DNA of 12,758 nucleotides, taken from CAYJVP01 sp964373615. Its GTDB lineage: Bacteria; Patescibacteriota; Patescibacteriia; UBA9934; GWF2-40-263. The translations under genes were made by a program, and so were the position numbers. Under the pieces are notes generated by a model. That model was not told the DNA's origin and did no database searches. It saw nothing but the letters and a program-made list of their open reading frames with translations. The stretch covers positions 1-12,758 of the forward strand of contig CAYJVP010000029.1 in the NCBI GenBank assembly GCA_964373615.1. Direction: 5' to 3'. Position 1 is the first letter of the stretch, and each line of letters begins with the position of its first letter. Below are positions 1 to 7,217 of this stretch, one piece after another.

Positions 1-345
1 CCGCTTCGCCCGCGAAGCGAGGTGAGCGGATCCGCCTCCGGCGGACAAGGGGGAGTTAGAGGGGGTTACCGACGCTGGCAACCACCCCCGAACCCCGCCC
101 GGCAGTCTGCCGAGCAGGCCAGGCAGCTGCCTGGCAGGCCGCCGAGCAGGGACCCCCTCCGGCGCGAAAGGGACTTTCGCAGAGATCCCTATTGGGTAAG
201 TATCCCTTTCGCTTGAACAAAAAGTTGCAACTAAGTTGCCACCGTCTCAACGGATCCGCGTCCGTCCAAATTCGGGACGGATTTGTGATATAGTGAACCT
301 GCTGCCTCATAATCTTTCGGTCGTTTTTGGCGCCGTTTAGCCTGT
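1..345. other. Gene-free GC-rich stretch with many small palindromes
   Basis: I see no credible gene here; open frames in it have low-complexity Arg/Pro/Gly composition. It holds a chain of short inverted repeats: 2-9/12-19 (CGCTTCGC/GCGAAGCG), 31-36/40-45 (TCCGCC/GGCGGA), 100-105/107-112 (CGGCAG/CTGCCG), an 18-bp perfect palindrome at 118-135, 164-170/174-180 (GCGAAAG/CTTTCGC) and 261-267/275-281 (TCCGTCC/GGACGGA). Positions 164-173 can instead pair with 203-212 over 10 bp, so two structures compete. The stretch may be the end of an upstream transcription unit, a decayed palindromic repeat cluster, or the leader of the operon that starts at 416. Confidence 0.5.
286..294 (+). promoter_or_regulatory. 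Possible extended -10 promoter for the glycosyltransferase operon
   Basis: TGATATAGT at 286-294 fits the extended -10 pattern TGn plus TATAGT. No convincing -35 hexamer lies 16-18 bases upstream (266-271 is CCAAAT), which extended -10 promoters can tolerate. It would start a transcript near base 301, with a leader of about 115 bases before the gene at 416. It is a weak call from sequence alone. Confidence 0.3.
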
Positions 346-396
346 CCACCTTCACGAAAGTTTCGGTGGATCCCACCGTAGTTTTAACGAAGGTGG
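346..396 (+). promoter_or_regulatory. Nested hairpin in the leader just upstream of the glycosyltransferase start
   Basis: An outer arm CCACCTTC (346-353) pairs with GAAGGTGG (389-396). Inside it CGGTGG (364-369) pairs with CCACCG (373-378) around a 3-base loop. The structure ends 19 bases before the ATG at 416 and is not followed by a T-tract, so it is not a simple terminator. It could control translation initiation or stabilise the transcript, but no ligand-binding class is recognisable. Confidence 0.4.
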
Positions 397-415
397 GGCG
401 GAGGCAACAGGTCTT

Positions 416-1216
416 ATGCATCATGAGGTTTTCGGGGTGAGATTCGACGACGTATCGCGTGAAAACCTGACAGCGTGCTTGCGCATATGGCTGAATGAGG
501 GCGACGCGCACACGGTGGTCACGCCGAATCCAGAATTTCTTCTCGAGGCTCGGGGGAACGCCGCCTTTCGCGAACTCCTGAATGGGAGCGATCTTGTGCT
601 TCCAGACGGTGTGGGCATCCGCTATGCGGTGGCAGCCCTAAGCGATCGAACACTCACGCACCGTCACACAGGCGCCGATGTCCTCGAACTTCTCGCGACA
701 TTGTGCGCGGAGCAGGGAAAGACGCTTCTTCTTTTTGGCGGTCTCCCTGGGAGCGCGCAATCGGCTGCGGATGTTTTCAGGCGGCGCTCCCCGCGCCTTC
801 GTGTGATCGCGTTTGATCCAGGACAGATTGATCCGTCTCGTCTCTCGTCGGATCTTCTTCAAAAATTGCGCGAGGCGCATCCGGATGTCCTCGCGGTTGC
901 CCTTGGACAAGGAAAACAGGAACGCTTCATCCGAGAGGTCGCGCCGCATCTTCCGTCGCTTCGCATCGCCATCGGCGTTGGCGGCGCGCTCGACATGCTA
1001 TCCGGCAAACGGCCGCGGGCGCCGCGATGGTTGCGCGCGACAGGCCTTGAGTGGCTCTGGCGTCTCATCATAGAGCCGAAACGCGCGCGCCGCATTGCTC
1101 GAGCCGTGTTTCTCTTTCCCGCTGTCGTCGCTTGCGCTACACTAAAGCGGCGTCGTTTCCTCCACGCTTGCCGCCGGGTGTTCGCAGAGGTTTTTGATCA
1201 GCTTTTTCGATCATGA
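416..1216 (+). CDS. WecG/TagA/CpsF-family N-acetylmannosaminyl-type glycosyltransferase
   Basis: This 266-residue protein belongs to the WecG/TagA/CpsF family (GT26), which transfers a sugar from a UDP donor (UDP-ManNAc or UDP-ManNAcA in known members) to a lipid-linked acceptor on the cytoplasmic face of the membrane, early in wall teichoic acid, enterobacterial common antigen or exopolysaccharide synthesis. Visible motifs are TPNPE at about 36-40, LPDGVG at 62-67 holding the conserved Asp64, GQGKQER at 164-170, GVGGALD at 187-193 and the C-terminal signature RAPRW...GLEWLWRL..EPKR at about 201-223. Length is normal for the family. The last 35 residues are basic with a hydrophobic patch, as expected for the membrane-binding tail of this family. 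The ATG at 416 has only a weak GAGG upstream at 401-404. The stop overlaps the gltX start. The exact donor and acceptor cannot be read from sequence. Confidence 0.88.
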   Translation: MHHEVFGVRFDDVSRENLTACLRIWLNEGDAHTVVTPNPEFLLEARGNAAFRELLNGSDLVLPDGVGIRYAVAALSDRTLTHRHTGADVLELLATLCAEQGKTLLLFGGLPGSAQSAADVFRRRSPRLRVIAFDPGQIDPSRLSSDLLQKLREAHPDVLAVALGQGKQERFIREVAPHLPSLRIAIGVGGALDMLSGKRPRAPRWLRATGLEWLWRLIIEPKRARRIARAVFLFPAVVACATLKRRRFLHACRRVFAEVFDQLFRS

Positions 1217-2685
1217 GTATGGTTCGCACGCGTTTCGCTCCATCACCGACCGGCTATCTGCACATCGGGAGTCTCCGGACCGCCCTTTATAATTATCTGT
1301 TCGCGCGCCATCATGGCGGCTCGTTTATGCTACGTATTGAGGATACGGATCGTTCCCGCTACGTTCCTGGCGCAGTGGAGAGTATGATTCAGGTCCTTGA
1401 TCGCATGGGTCTTTCCTACGACGAAGGCCCGGTTATTTTAAACGGCATGATTGGGCAAAAAGGAGATCTTGGTCCATACATCCAGTCAGAACGCTTGGAA
1501 ATTTATCAGGAACACGCTCGAGTTTTGCTTGAAAAGGGAAGCGCGTATTTCTGCTTTTGTTCAGAAGAACGCCTTCAATCTCTGCGTCGTCAGCAGGAAA
1601 TCGCAAAACTTCCGACAAAGTACGATCGACGTTGCCTGTCGCTTGGCTCGCAAGATATTCAAGCAAAGCTATCAGCAAACGAACCGCACGTGTTACGACT
1701 GCGCGTTCCAGATGGAGAAACAACGTTTCATGATCTCATTCGCGGAAACATCACGATTCAAAACACGGAAATGGATGATCAGGTGCTCATAAAGTCAGAC
1801 GGATTCCCCACGTATCACCTCGCCAACGTCGTTGACGATCACCTCATGCGGATCACACACGTCATCCGCGGCGATGAATGGCTTTCATCTGTGCCAAAAC
1901 ACTCCATGCTGTATCACGCATTCGGCTGGGACATACCGTCGTTTGCGCATCTCGCCCTTATCCTGAACCCCGACCGTTCGAAGCTTTCCAAGCGACAGGG
2001 TGACGTGGCGGTTGAGGATTATCTTGCGAAGGGGTATCTCCCGGAAGCGCTGCTCAACGTCGTGGCTCTTCTTGGATTCAACCCGAAAGCAGACCAGGAA
2101 CTATATTCCCTGCAGGAAATGATCCGCCTTTTCGATATTCAGAAAGTGAACACATCAGGCGCGGTCTTCACGCGGGAGAAACTTGATTGGATGAACGGCG
2201 CGTACATTCGCGGGAAAACGCCGGAGGAGCTGACGGCCCTCACAAGGCCATTTTTGGATCAAGCAGGGAAGACCCTCGACGATGAGGTTCTGAAAAAGAT
2301 TTGTGCGGTGGAGCGCGAACGGCTCGTTTTACTTTCAGACATCATCCAAAAGGTCGAAGCGTACCTGAATCCGCCCACGTATCCCTCACGTCTGCTCGTC
2401 TGGAAAAAATCATCCCTGGAGGATGCACGCATCCAACTGGAATCCGTTCTCCCCTTGATTGCTAAGCTTCCGCAAGAACAATTTGAGTCCGTCGCATTGC
2501 TCGAGCAGGCCATGTTGGCGTATATTAAAGATACTGGCTTGCAGAACGGAAATGTCCTGTGGCCCCTGCGGGTCGCTTTGTCTGGCTCCTCTGCCTCTCC
2601 TAGTCCGTTTGAGCTTCTCTGGGTCCTCGGACGCGCCGTGTCCGTTGAGCGCTTGAAACACGCGTCGCATCTTCTTCAAACATGA
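1213..2685 (+). CDS. gltX: Glutamyl-tRNA synthetase
   Basis: This is a class I glutamyl-tRNA synthetase of 490 residues, a typical length. It charges tRNA-Glu with glutamate using ATP in the cytoplasm. The ATP-binding HIGH-type motif is HIGS at 17-20 within the APSPTGYLHIGSLRTAL block, and the KMSKS-type loop is KLSKR at 257-261. Between them lie RIEDTD (41-46), a CFC pair at 114-116 with a further Cys at 141 (a probable partial zinc site) and HVIRGDEWLSS (216-226), which contacts the tRNA acceptor and glutamate pocket. The C-terminal half is the helical anticodon-binding region. The ATG at 1213 overlaps the TGA of the glycosyltransferase in an ATGA arrangement, so the two are probably translated in a coupled way. 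Many small bacteria use one such enzyme to charge both tRNA-Glu and tRNA-Gln, the latter corrected by GatCAB; whether that applies here cannot be told. Confidence 0.97.
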   Translation: MSMVRTRFAPSPTGYLHIGSLRTALYNYLFARHHGGSFMLRIEDTDRSRYVPGAVESMIQVLDRMGLSYDEGPVILNGMIGQKGDLGPYIQSERLEIYQEHARVLLEKGSAYFCFCSEERLQSLRRQQEIAKLPTKYDRRCLSLGSQDIQAKLSANEPHVLRLRVPDGETTFHDLIRGNITIQNTEMDDQVLIKSDGFPTYHLANVVDDHLMRITHVIRGDEWLSSVPKHSMLYHAFGWDIPSFAHLALILNPDRSKLSKRQGDVAVEDYLAKGYLPEALLNVVALLGFNPKADQELYSLQEMIRLFDIQKVNTSGAVFTREKLDWMNGAYIRGKTPEELTALTRPFLDQAGKTLDDEVLKKICAVERERLVLLSDIIQKVEAYLNPPTYPSRLLVWKKSSLEDARIQLESVLPLIAKLPQEQFESVALLEQAMLAYIKDTGLQNGNVLWPLRVALSGSSASPSPFELLWVLGRAVSVERLKHASHLLQT

Positions 2686-3914
2686 AACATCGTTTTTCAT
2701 TGATCCTCGTTTTTCCAGCCCTTGCCGTCGCTTTGTACAGTTGGGGTGTCTTTGTTGTCGGTGCGCAAACACAGGAGGAGGCCGTTGCATCCGATGAGCT
2801 CTATGAGATCAGTGAGGAAATGAGTGAAAAGCGAGCGCGCATTGATCAGATTAATCGTAAAATTGATGCGTATAACGTGAAGATCGAACAGAAACAGGCC
2901 GAGGGCGCGAGCTTGGCCGGGGAAGTGGAGCTTTTGGAAAATCGCATTGCCAAATCTGAACTTGAGATTGAGGCAACACAGCAAATGATGGCTGTCGTAG
3001 ATGAGGAACTTTCCCTCATTGGCGTGAAGATCGCAGGCGTTCAAGCAACGCAAGATCGACAGCGGGAAATTTTGAAGGGAATCATTCAAGAGATGAATGT
3101 CAGCGACGACCAGTCGCTCATTGAAATTTTGTTTGGTCACGAGACCTTTTCCGCGATGTTTGATGAGTTAGAATATCTAGAAATGGTGAATGCGGATTTG
3201 CGCGACACGCTCGAAGAAGCGAAGCGTACGGAGGCGTCACTGCGCGGACTACGCACGCAAGAGGAATCGAAGCGTGCGTTCCTTGGCGCGTATGAGACGC
3301 AGGTAAAGGAAACGCTTGCGCAGTTAGATGAGGAGCGTTCCGCGAAAGAGGTTCTCATCGCGCAGACGCAGGCTTCGGAGGCGCAATTCGCCTCACTCTT
3401 ATACGAATTGCGCGAAGAGCAGCAGTACATCAATCAGCAGATCGCCGCTCTTCAGGCAGATCTCGAGCAGCGACTCTATGAAAACGACATCGTCGGTGAC
3501 AGCTCGGTTCTGTCGTGGCCGGTTGACCCGGTCAAAGGTATCTCATCGACCTTTCGCGATCCCTCGTATCCGTATCGTCATCTCTTTGAACATTCGGGAG
3601 TCGATATTCCGGTTGATGTCGGCACTCCCGTTACCTCTGCCGCACCCGGATACGTTGCATGGACCCGAGAGGGAAGATTGTACGGCTACTACGTCATGGT
3701 GGTGCATACGAACGGGATCGCAACCCTGTACGCCCACCTTTCAAAAATTTTGGTTGAAACAGATCAGTTCGTGTCTCGTGGAACCGTGCTTGGACTTTCC
3801 GGGGGGCGTCCAGGGCTGGCCGGGGCCGGTCTTTCAACCGGTCCGCATCTGCACTTCGAGGTTCGCAAAGACGGCATTCCCACCAACCCTCTTGGCTATC
3901 TTATCGAGCAATAA
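2682..3914 (+). CDS. Secreted coiled-coil murein hydrolase or activator with M23 (LytM) domain
   Basis: This 410-residue protein has an N-terminal signal peptide or signal anchor (about 1-29, basic start then a hydrophobic stretch ending near VGAQT), a long heptad-rich coiled coil (about 38-268) and a C-terminal M23/LytM domain (about 280-408). The plan matches EnvC- and CwlO-like proteins that cut or activate cutting of peptidoglycan crosslinks during growth and division, often controlled by FtsEX. Zinc-site motifs look intact: HSGVD at 304-308 (His and Asp ligands), YAHLS with His352, and HLHFE at 389-393. It is therefore probably an active metallo-endopeptidase, not a degenerate activator, although that is inferred from motifs only. 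The ATG at 2682 overlaps the gltX TGA (ATGA), which suggests coupled translation. No ftsE or ftsX is in the window. Confidence 0.92.
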   Translation: MKHRFSLILVFPALAVALYSWGVFVVGAQTQEEAVASDELYEISEEMSEKRARIDQINRKIDAYNVKIEQKQAEGASLAGEVELLENRIAKSELEIEATQQMMAVVDEELSLIGVKIAGVQATQDRQREILKGIIQEMNVSDDQSLIEILFGHETFSAMFDELEYLEMVNADLRDTLEEAKRTEASLRGLRTQEESKRAFLGAYETQVKETLAQLDEERSAKEVLIAQTQASEAQFASLLYELREEQQYINQQIAALQADLEQRLYENDIVGDSSVLSWPVDPVKGISSTFRDPSYPYRHLFEHSGVDIPVDVGTPVTSAAPGYVAWTREGRLYGYYVMVVHTNGIATLYAHLSKILVETDQFVSRGTVLGLSGGRPGLAGAGLSTGPHLHFEVRKDGIPTNPLGYLIEQ

Positions 3915-3915
3915 A

Positions 3916-3932
3916 GGGACCTCTGGGGTCCC
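3916..3932. repeat. Short hairpin between the M23 hydrolase and the small membrane gene
   Basis: GGGACC (3916-3921) pairs with GGTCCC (3927-3932) around a 5-base loop, two bases after the M23 stop codon. On the plus strand it is followed by AAAAC, not by a T-tract; on the minus strand it is followed by TTTA. It may be a weak terminator or processing site. The first ten bases, GGGACCTCTG, are identical to the end of the palindromic element at 9310-9438, so it may instead be a collapsed remnant of such an element. Confidence 0.45.
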
Positions 3933-3938
3933 AAAACT

Positions 3939-4154
3939 ATGAACGCCATGTTGTGGTTAAAACTTATCGGTTGGATCATGTTTTTCATCCCGATTCTTGC
4001 GTTTAGCGGATTTACCATTTGGATGATCCGCGAGACCATGAACGACGATGAGAACATCGGTATCTTTGTCGCTCTCATGGCCGTGATTTGGGTCGTCGGC
4101 GCTGGGATCCTGATTCTTACGTATTTTACGGATTTTAGCCTGGGTCGGGCCTAA
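3939..4154 (+). CDS. Small membrane protein with two predicted transmembrane helices
   Basis: I do not recognise a family for this 71-residue protein. It has two hydrophobic segments, about 7-29 and 42-64, separated by a short polar, acidic loop (RETMNDDEN) and followed by a short tail, so a helical hairpin in the cytoplasmic membrane is likely. It follows the M23 gene by 24 bases on the same strand and is probably transcribed with it. The ATG at 3939 and another at 3948 are both possible starts; neither has a clear ribosome binding site. The reading frame stays open and its composition is that of a real membrane protein, whereas the overlapping minus-strand frames are basic and non-descript. 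It converges on pgi, ending 45 bases before the pgi stop codon. Confidence 0.68.
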   Translation: MNAMLWLKLIGWIMFFIPILAFSGFTIWMIRETMNDDENIGIFVALMAVIWVVGAGILILTYFTDFSLGRA

Positions 4155-4198
4155 TGTGTCGTCCAAGATATATTGTCCGACGCAATGTATGTGGTTCC

Positions 4199-5467
4199 CT
4201 ATTTTCGTGTAGCCGTGAGGATCTTCCTTGTGGCGACTTTTCCCGCTTCAACGCCAGGCTGGTTGTAGGTGTTTATCCCAAGCAGTTCACCAAAATAGGC
4301 AGTTGCGCACAGATAGAAATGAAACAACGCCCCCAGACTCTCCGGGCAAATCTTCGGCAGGAAAAGCGTCGCGTGTGGACGTCCGTGCTCATGCAAGGCC
4401 TGCGCCGTTCCACGGTATTCGGCATGCATGATCGCTTCAAAATCCAACCCGTTGATATATTCGAGTCCTTTTAATTTTTTACGGTCGCGTGGAACACGGG
4501 CCGACCAGCGTGCGCGTTCGGGAACGATAAAGGTTACAACCTTGTCGTTTGGTCCGTCGTTGTAGAGTTGAATCTGTGAGTGCTGATCTATAGCGCCGAG
4601 GGCCGCAACAGGGGTCGGACCCTTCCCGTCTTTGCCAAGCGATTCTGCCCAGAGCTGGCGATACCAAAAGGAAAATTGCGAGAGATATTCCGCATACGGC
4701 ATAATCACATGGATATTTTGACCGTTTTTTGACATGGCGTGGTAAAGAGCGGCGGCATATTGAGCGGTAACATGGCGCGTTCCCTGCTTTCGACGCGCGT
4801 CCTCGACCGATTGTGCGCCAAGGAGCATTTTTTTAATGTTCACGCCTGCGCAGGCGGCGGGAAACAGTCCAACAGAGGAAAGAACGGAGAATCGACCGCC
4901 CACGTCCATCGGGTGGTCGATCATCTCATAGTGTTCATCATGCGCCAGACGACGCAGCGGATTATCCGCGGCCTCGGTCGTCACAAAAATATGTTGGTGA
5001 TGGCGCTCGCGACCGACAGAGCGAATCAACCCTTCGCGAACCGAAAGAAAAATCGCGAGCGTTTCAAGGGTGGAGCCGGATTTCGAGACAATATTGATGG
5101 CGGTCCTTTTCCACCATTCCGCCGGTTTTCCGTACCCGGCGATGAGCTCTGGGTCGGGATTGCTGAGAAAGGTCAGCCACATCCCTTTTTTCGGTTGTCC
5201 AACAGATTGCCAAATGGTGCGGGCGCCGAGGTCCGAGCCGCCAATGCCAATCACAAGAAGGCGATCAAACTTTTTTCGAAGGGCGGCTGCTTTACGCATC
5301 AGCGTGCCCGCTATTTTTAGATCATACGGAAGCTCAAAGAAACCCTGCTCTCCTGTTTTGCGCAAGCGTTCAAGCTTCGTGTGCGCGGCTCGAAGCCTCG
5401 ACGTCATCCCCTTCCCTGTTTGTAGATGACCTAGATGTGTGTCGTCGTAGCGAATCCATTCCGTCAT
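4199..5467 (-). CDS. pgi: Glucose-6-phosphate isomerase
   Basis: This cytoplasmic enzyme interconverts glucose 6-phosphate and fructose 6-phosphate in glycolysis and gluconeogenesis. It has 422 residues, short compared with the roughly 450-550 of most bacterial PGIs, but it contains the core motifs: SKSGSTLET at 128-136 (phosphate-binding loop of the SIS fold), GGRFSV at 190-195 (first family signature), AESLGKDGKGPTPV from about 274 with the catalytic-base region Glu275, a histidine in GAIDQHSQ at about 291-298, and NQPGVEAGK at 402-410 (second family signature). The missing length is therefore in loops and ends, not the active site. It is the last gene of the minus-strand block and starts 40 bases after the ftsQ stop. 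No clear ribosome binding site precedes ATG 5467. No strong terminator is visible in the 44-base convergent gap at 4155-4198. Confidence 0.95.
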   Translation of the reverse strand: MTEWIRYDDTHLGHLQTGKGMTSRLRAAHTKLERLRKTGEQGFFELPYDLKIAGTLMRKAAALRKKFDRLLVIGIGGSDLGARTIWQSVGQPKKGMWLTFLSNPDPELIAGYGKPAEWWKRTAINIVSKSGSTLETLAIFLSVREGLIRSVGRERHHQHIFVTTEAADNPLRRLAHDEHYEMIDHPMDVGGRFSVLSSVGLFPAACAGVNIKKMLLGAQSVEDARRKQGTRHVTAQYAAALYHAMSKNGQNIHVIMPYAEYLSQFSFWYRQLWAESLGKDGKGPTPVAALGAIDQHSQIQLYNDGPNDKVVTFIVPERARWSARVPRDRKKLKGLEYINGLDFEAIMHAEYRGTAQALHEHGRPHATLFLPKICPESLGALFHFYLCATAYFGELLGINTYNQPGVEAGKVATRKILTATRK

Positions 5468-5507
5468 AGGTGGGTACGTTTATGAGACTTGATGAGTTGT
5501 GTTCATC

Positions 5508-6419
5508 TTACTTGAAATATACACGGTTTCCGAATCGGAGATCAATATACTCAAGCGTCGATGGGTCACGGATTTGATCCTTGAGAACAGCTGTCAATCG
5601 ATTCAATTGTCCGTCGACGTCCGACGCTGGATCAAAGAGAATGTCGTACCCGTCATCGGTTGCGACGCGCAGCCAGGCTCCCACGGTGCGGTCAAGTTCG
5701 TGACGCACCGTTAGGATGCCCATTTTTTTTAGTCCATCCGCAAAGGCGATCATGCGCTCCACGTCTTCCTTTCCCAGAACGCTTCCACCGACTTCAACAG
5801 GGCTTTTTGCGCGGTCTTCAACCACGATGAGTCCGGGGTCTTGCGCGAGCTCCTCTCCCTCCCGACTTGGACCCTGAATGGGTGGTGGGGATAGGGAGGA
5901 TGCCAACTCCTCTGCGTTCAGCTCGCGAATAACGGACCCGGTTGCATCGACCAGATAAGAGCGGTCACCGCTCACCCAAATCACGCTTGAAATTTTTTCC
6001 TTCACGGTGAGCCGGAGATTTTGTGCCGCGAGACGAATGTCTAAATATTCAAAACGAAATTGTGTGGCCAGATGTTCGCGGAGGCGGTCTTCTTGGTAGA
6101 GAAAACGGTTTCGTGCTCGGAAAAATATGAAACGCGGGGTGTCAAGGTAGGTCTCAACCGCGTCTCGAATGATCCGCGGGTTGGTCGAGGTTGCGCCTTC
6201 CACGCTCACGGACGTGAGGACAAATCGTGGAGAGGTGAGGAGAAAGCTTCCCATCGCAAGGATGGTTCCACACACGAGGCCACCGATGGCAAACGACAAC
6301 AGAGGGCGCTTTGGATGCTTTCGAAAATAGGGATTTTGAAACGGACGAGCCTTATAGCGCTTGAGCTGTGCCCGACGAAAAAAGTTTCGGCGGCGACGAG
6401 GGGGATTGACACGTATCAC
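5508..6419 (-). CDS. ftsQ: FtsQ/DivIB-like cell division protein
   Basis: This 303-residue bitopic membrane protein is of the FtsQ/DivIB type, which links early and late divisome proteins and holds FtsB/FtsL. It has a very basic cytoplasmic N-terminus (about 1-38, rich in Arg and Lys), one transmembrane helix (about 41-63), a POTRA domain (about 66-138, beginning FVLTSVSVEGATS) and a C-terminal beta domain ending LEYIDLRFGNRVYFK, a characteristic FtsQ end. An acidic, proline-rich insertion around 175-200 is probably a disordered loop. The GTG start at 6419 overlaps the Nudix TGA (GTGA) and is preceded by GGAGG about nine bases upstream, which supports it. It lies outside a recognisable dcw cluster, between a Nudix gene and pgi. 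Confidence 0.85.
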   Translation of the reverse strand: MIRVNPPRRRRNFFRRAQLKRYKARPFQNPYFRKHPKRPLLSFAIGGLVCGTILAMGSFLLTSPRFVLTSVSVEGATSTNPRIIRDAVETYLDTPRFIFFRARNRFLYQEDRLREHLATQFRFEYLDIRLAAQNLRLTVKEKISSVIWVSGDRSYLVDATGSVIRELNAEELASSLSPPPIQGPSREGEELAQDPGLIVVEDRAKSPVEVGGSVLGKEDVERMIAFADGLKKMGILTVRHELDRTVGAWLRVATDDGYDILFDPASDVDGQLNRLTAVLKDQIRDPSTLEYIDLRFGNRVYFK

Positions 6420-6847
6420 AGGGGGGCGCCTCCGTACACCTTTTTGAGCATGTCGAAATTGGCTTCCAACAGGTCGAGCGCGAAGGCTTCAGATGGCGTG
6501 ACCCAACGATAGGCGTAGGCCTTTGTGGTTTCAATGGAGACCTCTTCATCCACGGCTTCCGTGCGGAAGAGATGAATGTGGACTCTCAACGATCGATCGG
6601 GAAGCCTCCAGAGGTGTTCGTGTCGCAATGCGAACGTTGGTTCCGATACACACAACCCCGTTTCCTCGAGAATTTCTCGTTCCACCGTTTTGTTTGGCAA
6701 TTCTCCATTCTCGATTTTTCCGCCAGGAAGCTCCCATTTTTTATCCCACATGGGCGTGGCGTCGCGTCGTTGGAGCATAAGAATGCGTCCGTTCCACTCC
6801 ACAAGCCCGAGGGCAATCTCAATGCTTTTTTCCGGACGGTCCGTCAT
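6416..6847 (-). CDS. Nudix hydrolase (MutT-like)
   Basis: This 143-residue protein carries a complete Nudix box: G-x5-E-x7-REILEETGL at about residues 42-64, with the metal-binding REILEE core intact. Nudix enzymes hydrolyse nucleoside diphosphates linked to another group. The context (N-terminal start IEIALGLVEWNGRILMLQRR, a W/P-rich WELPGGK lead-in) resembles MutT and 8-oxo-dGTP or NTP pyrophosphatases, but the substrate cannot be assigned. The open frame runs further upstream, but I choose ATG 6847 because it overlaps the stop of the preceding gene (ATGA at 6847-6844) and gives a normal family length; the longer start adds 18 residues encoded inside the neighbour. It is followed directly by ftsQ with a GTGA overlap. 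Confidence 0.9.
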   Translation of the reverse strand: MTDRPEKSIEIALGLVEWNGRILMLQRRDATPMWDKKWELPGGKIENGELPNKTVEREILEETGLCVSEPTFALRHEHLWRLPDRSLRVHIHLFRTEAVDEEVSIETTKAYAYRWVTPSEAFALDLLEANFDMLKKVYGGAPL

Positions 6848-7215
6848 ACATATTTTTTTATGGATATGATAGGAAAAAAATGATGAGCTTCCTTCATCCA
6901 ACGTTCAAGGTCTTCACGCAGAGCGTCTTGATCGTACCCGATGGCAATCACGTCTGGACAGACGGTCTGAAGGATATGATACCCGCCCAGTTCCCTATCG
7001 CCGAGCCTGACCTCGTCCACATCCTTCTCCGATTGGACATGACGCAGACGATCTTCTTCCCGCTCCAGAGGTTCCCTCTGCTTGAGTTTTTTCACGCTCT
7101 CGTCTGGGGCAACGATCACGACAAGACGTTCCCCGAGCTTCCTGGCTTCGTGGAAGAGGAAACGGTGGCCCTCGTGCAATCCATCGAACGTGCCAAACAC
7201 CAAAACCGTGCGCAT
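6844..7215 (-). CDS. RibL-like FAD synthase / cytidylyltransferase-family nucleotidyltransferase
   Basis: This 123-residue protein is a single-domain nucleotidyltransferase of the HxGH superfamily. The N-terminal GTFDGLHEGH is the nucleotide-binding motif shared with TagD/GCT and archaeal FAD synthase (RibL). The later PDVIAIGYDQD stretch and the VVIVAPDESVKK segment resemble RibL, which joins FMN to AMP from ATP to make FAD, more than TagD, and the TagD-type ISTT motif is absent. FAD synthase activity is therefore an inference; glycerol-3-phosphate cytidylyltransferase is the main alternative. I choose ATG 7215 because GGAG lies five bases upstream; a GTG at 7221 overlapping the lysS stop (GTGA) is also open but has no well-spaced binding site. 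The stop overlaps the Nudix start. Confidence 0.8.
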   Translation of the reverse strand: MRTVLVFGTFDGLHEGHRFLFHEARKLGERLVVIVAPDESVKKLKQREPLEREEDRLRHVQSEKDVDEVRLGDRELGGYHILQTVCPDVIAIGYDQDALREDLERWMKEAHHFFPIISIKKYV

Positions 7216-7217
7216 AG

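Noticed and set aside
56..511. 151-residue minus-strand open frame over the left intergenic region and the start of the glycosyltransferase
   Set aside because: It overlaps a clear gene on the other strand, its sequence is low-complexity with no family resemblance, and it runs through palindromic DNA.
4739..5320. 193-residue plus-strand open frame inside pgi
   Set aside because: It is antisense to a gene with all PGI signatures; its length reflects the GC bias of pgi codons.
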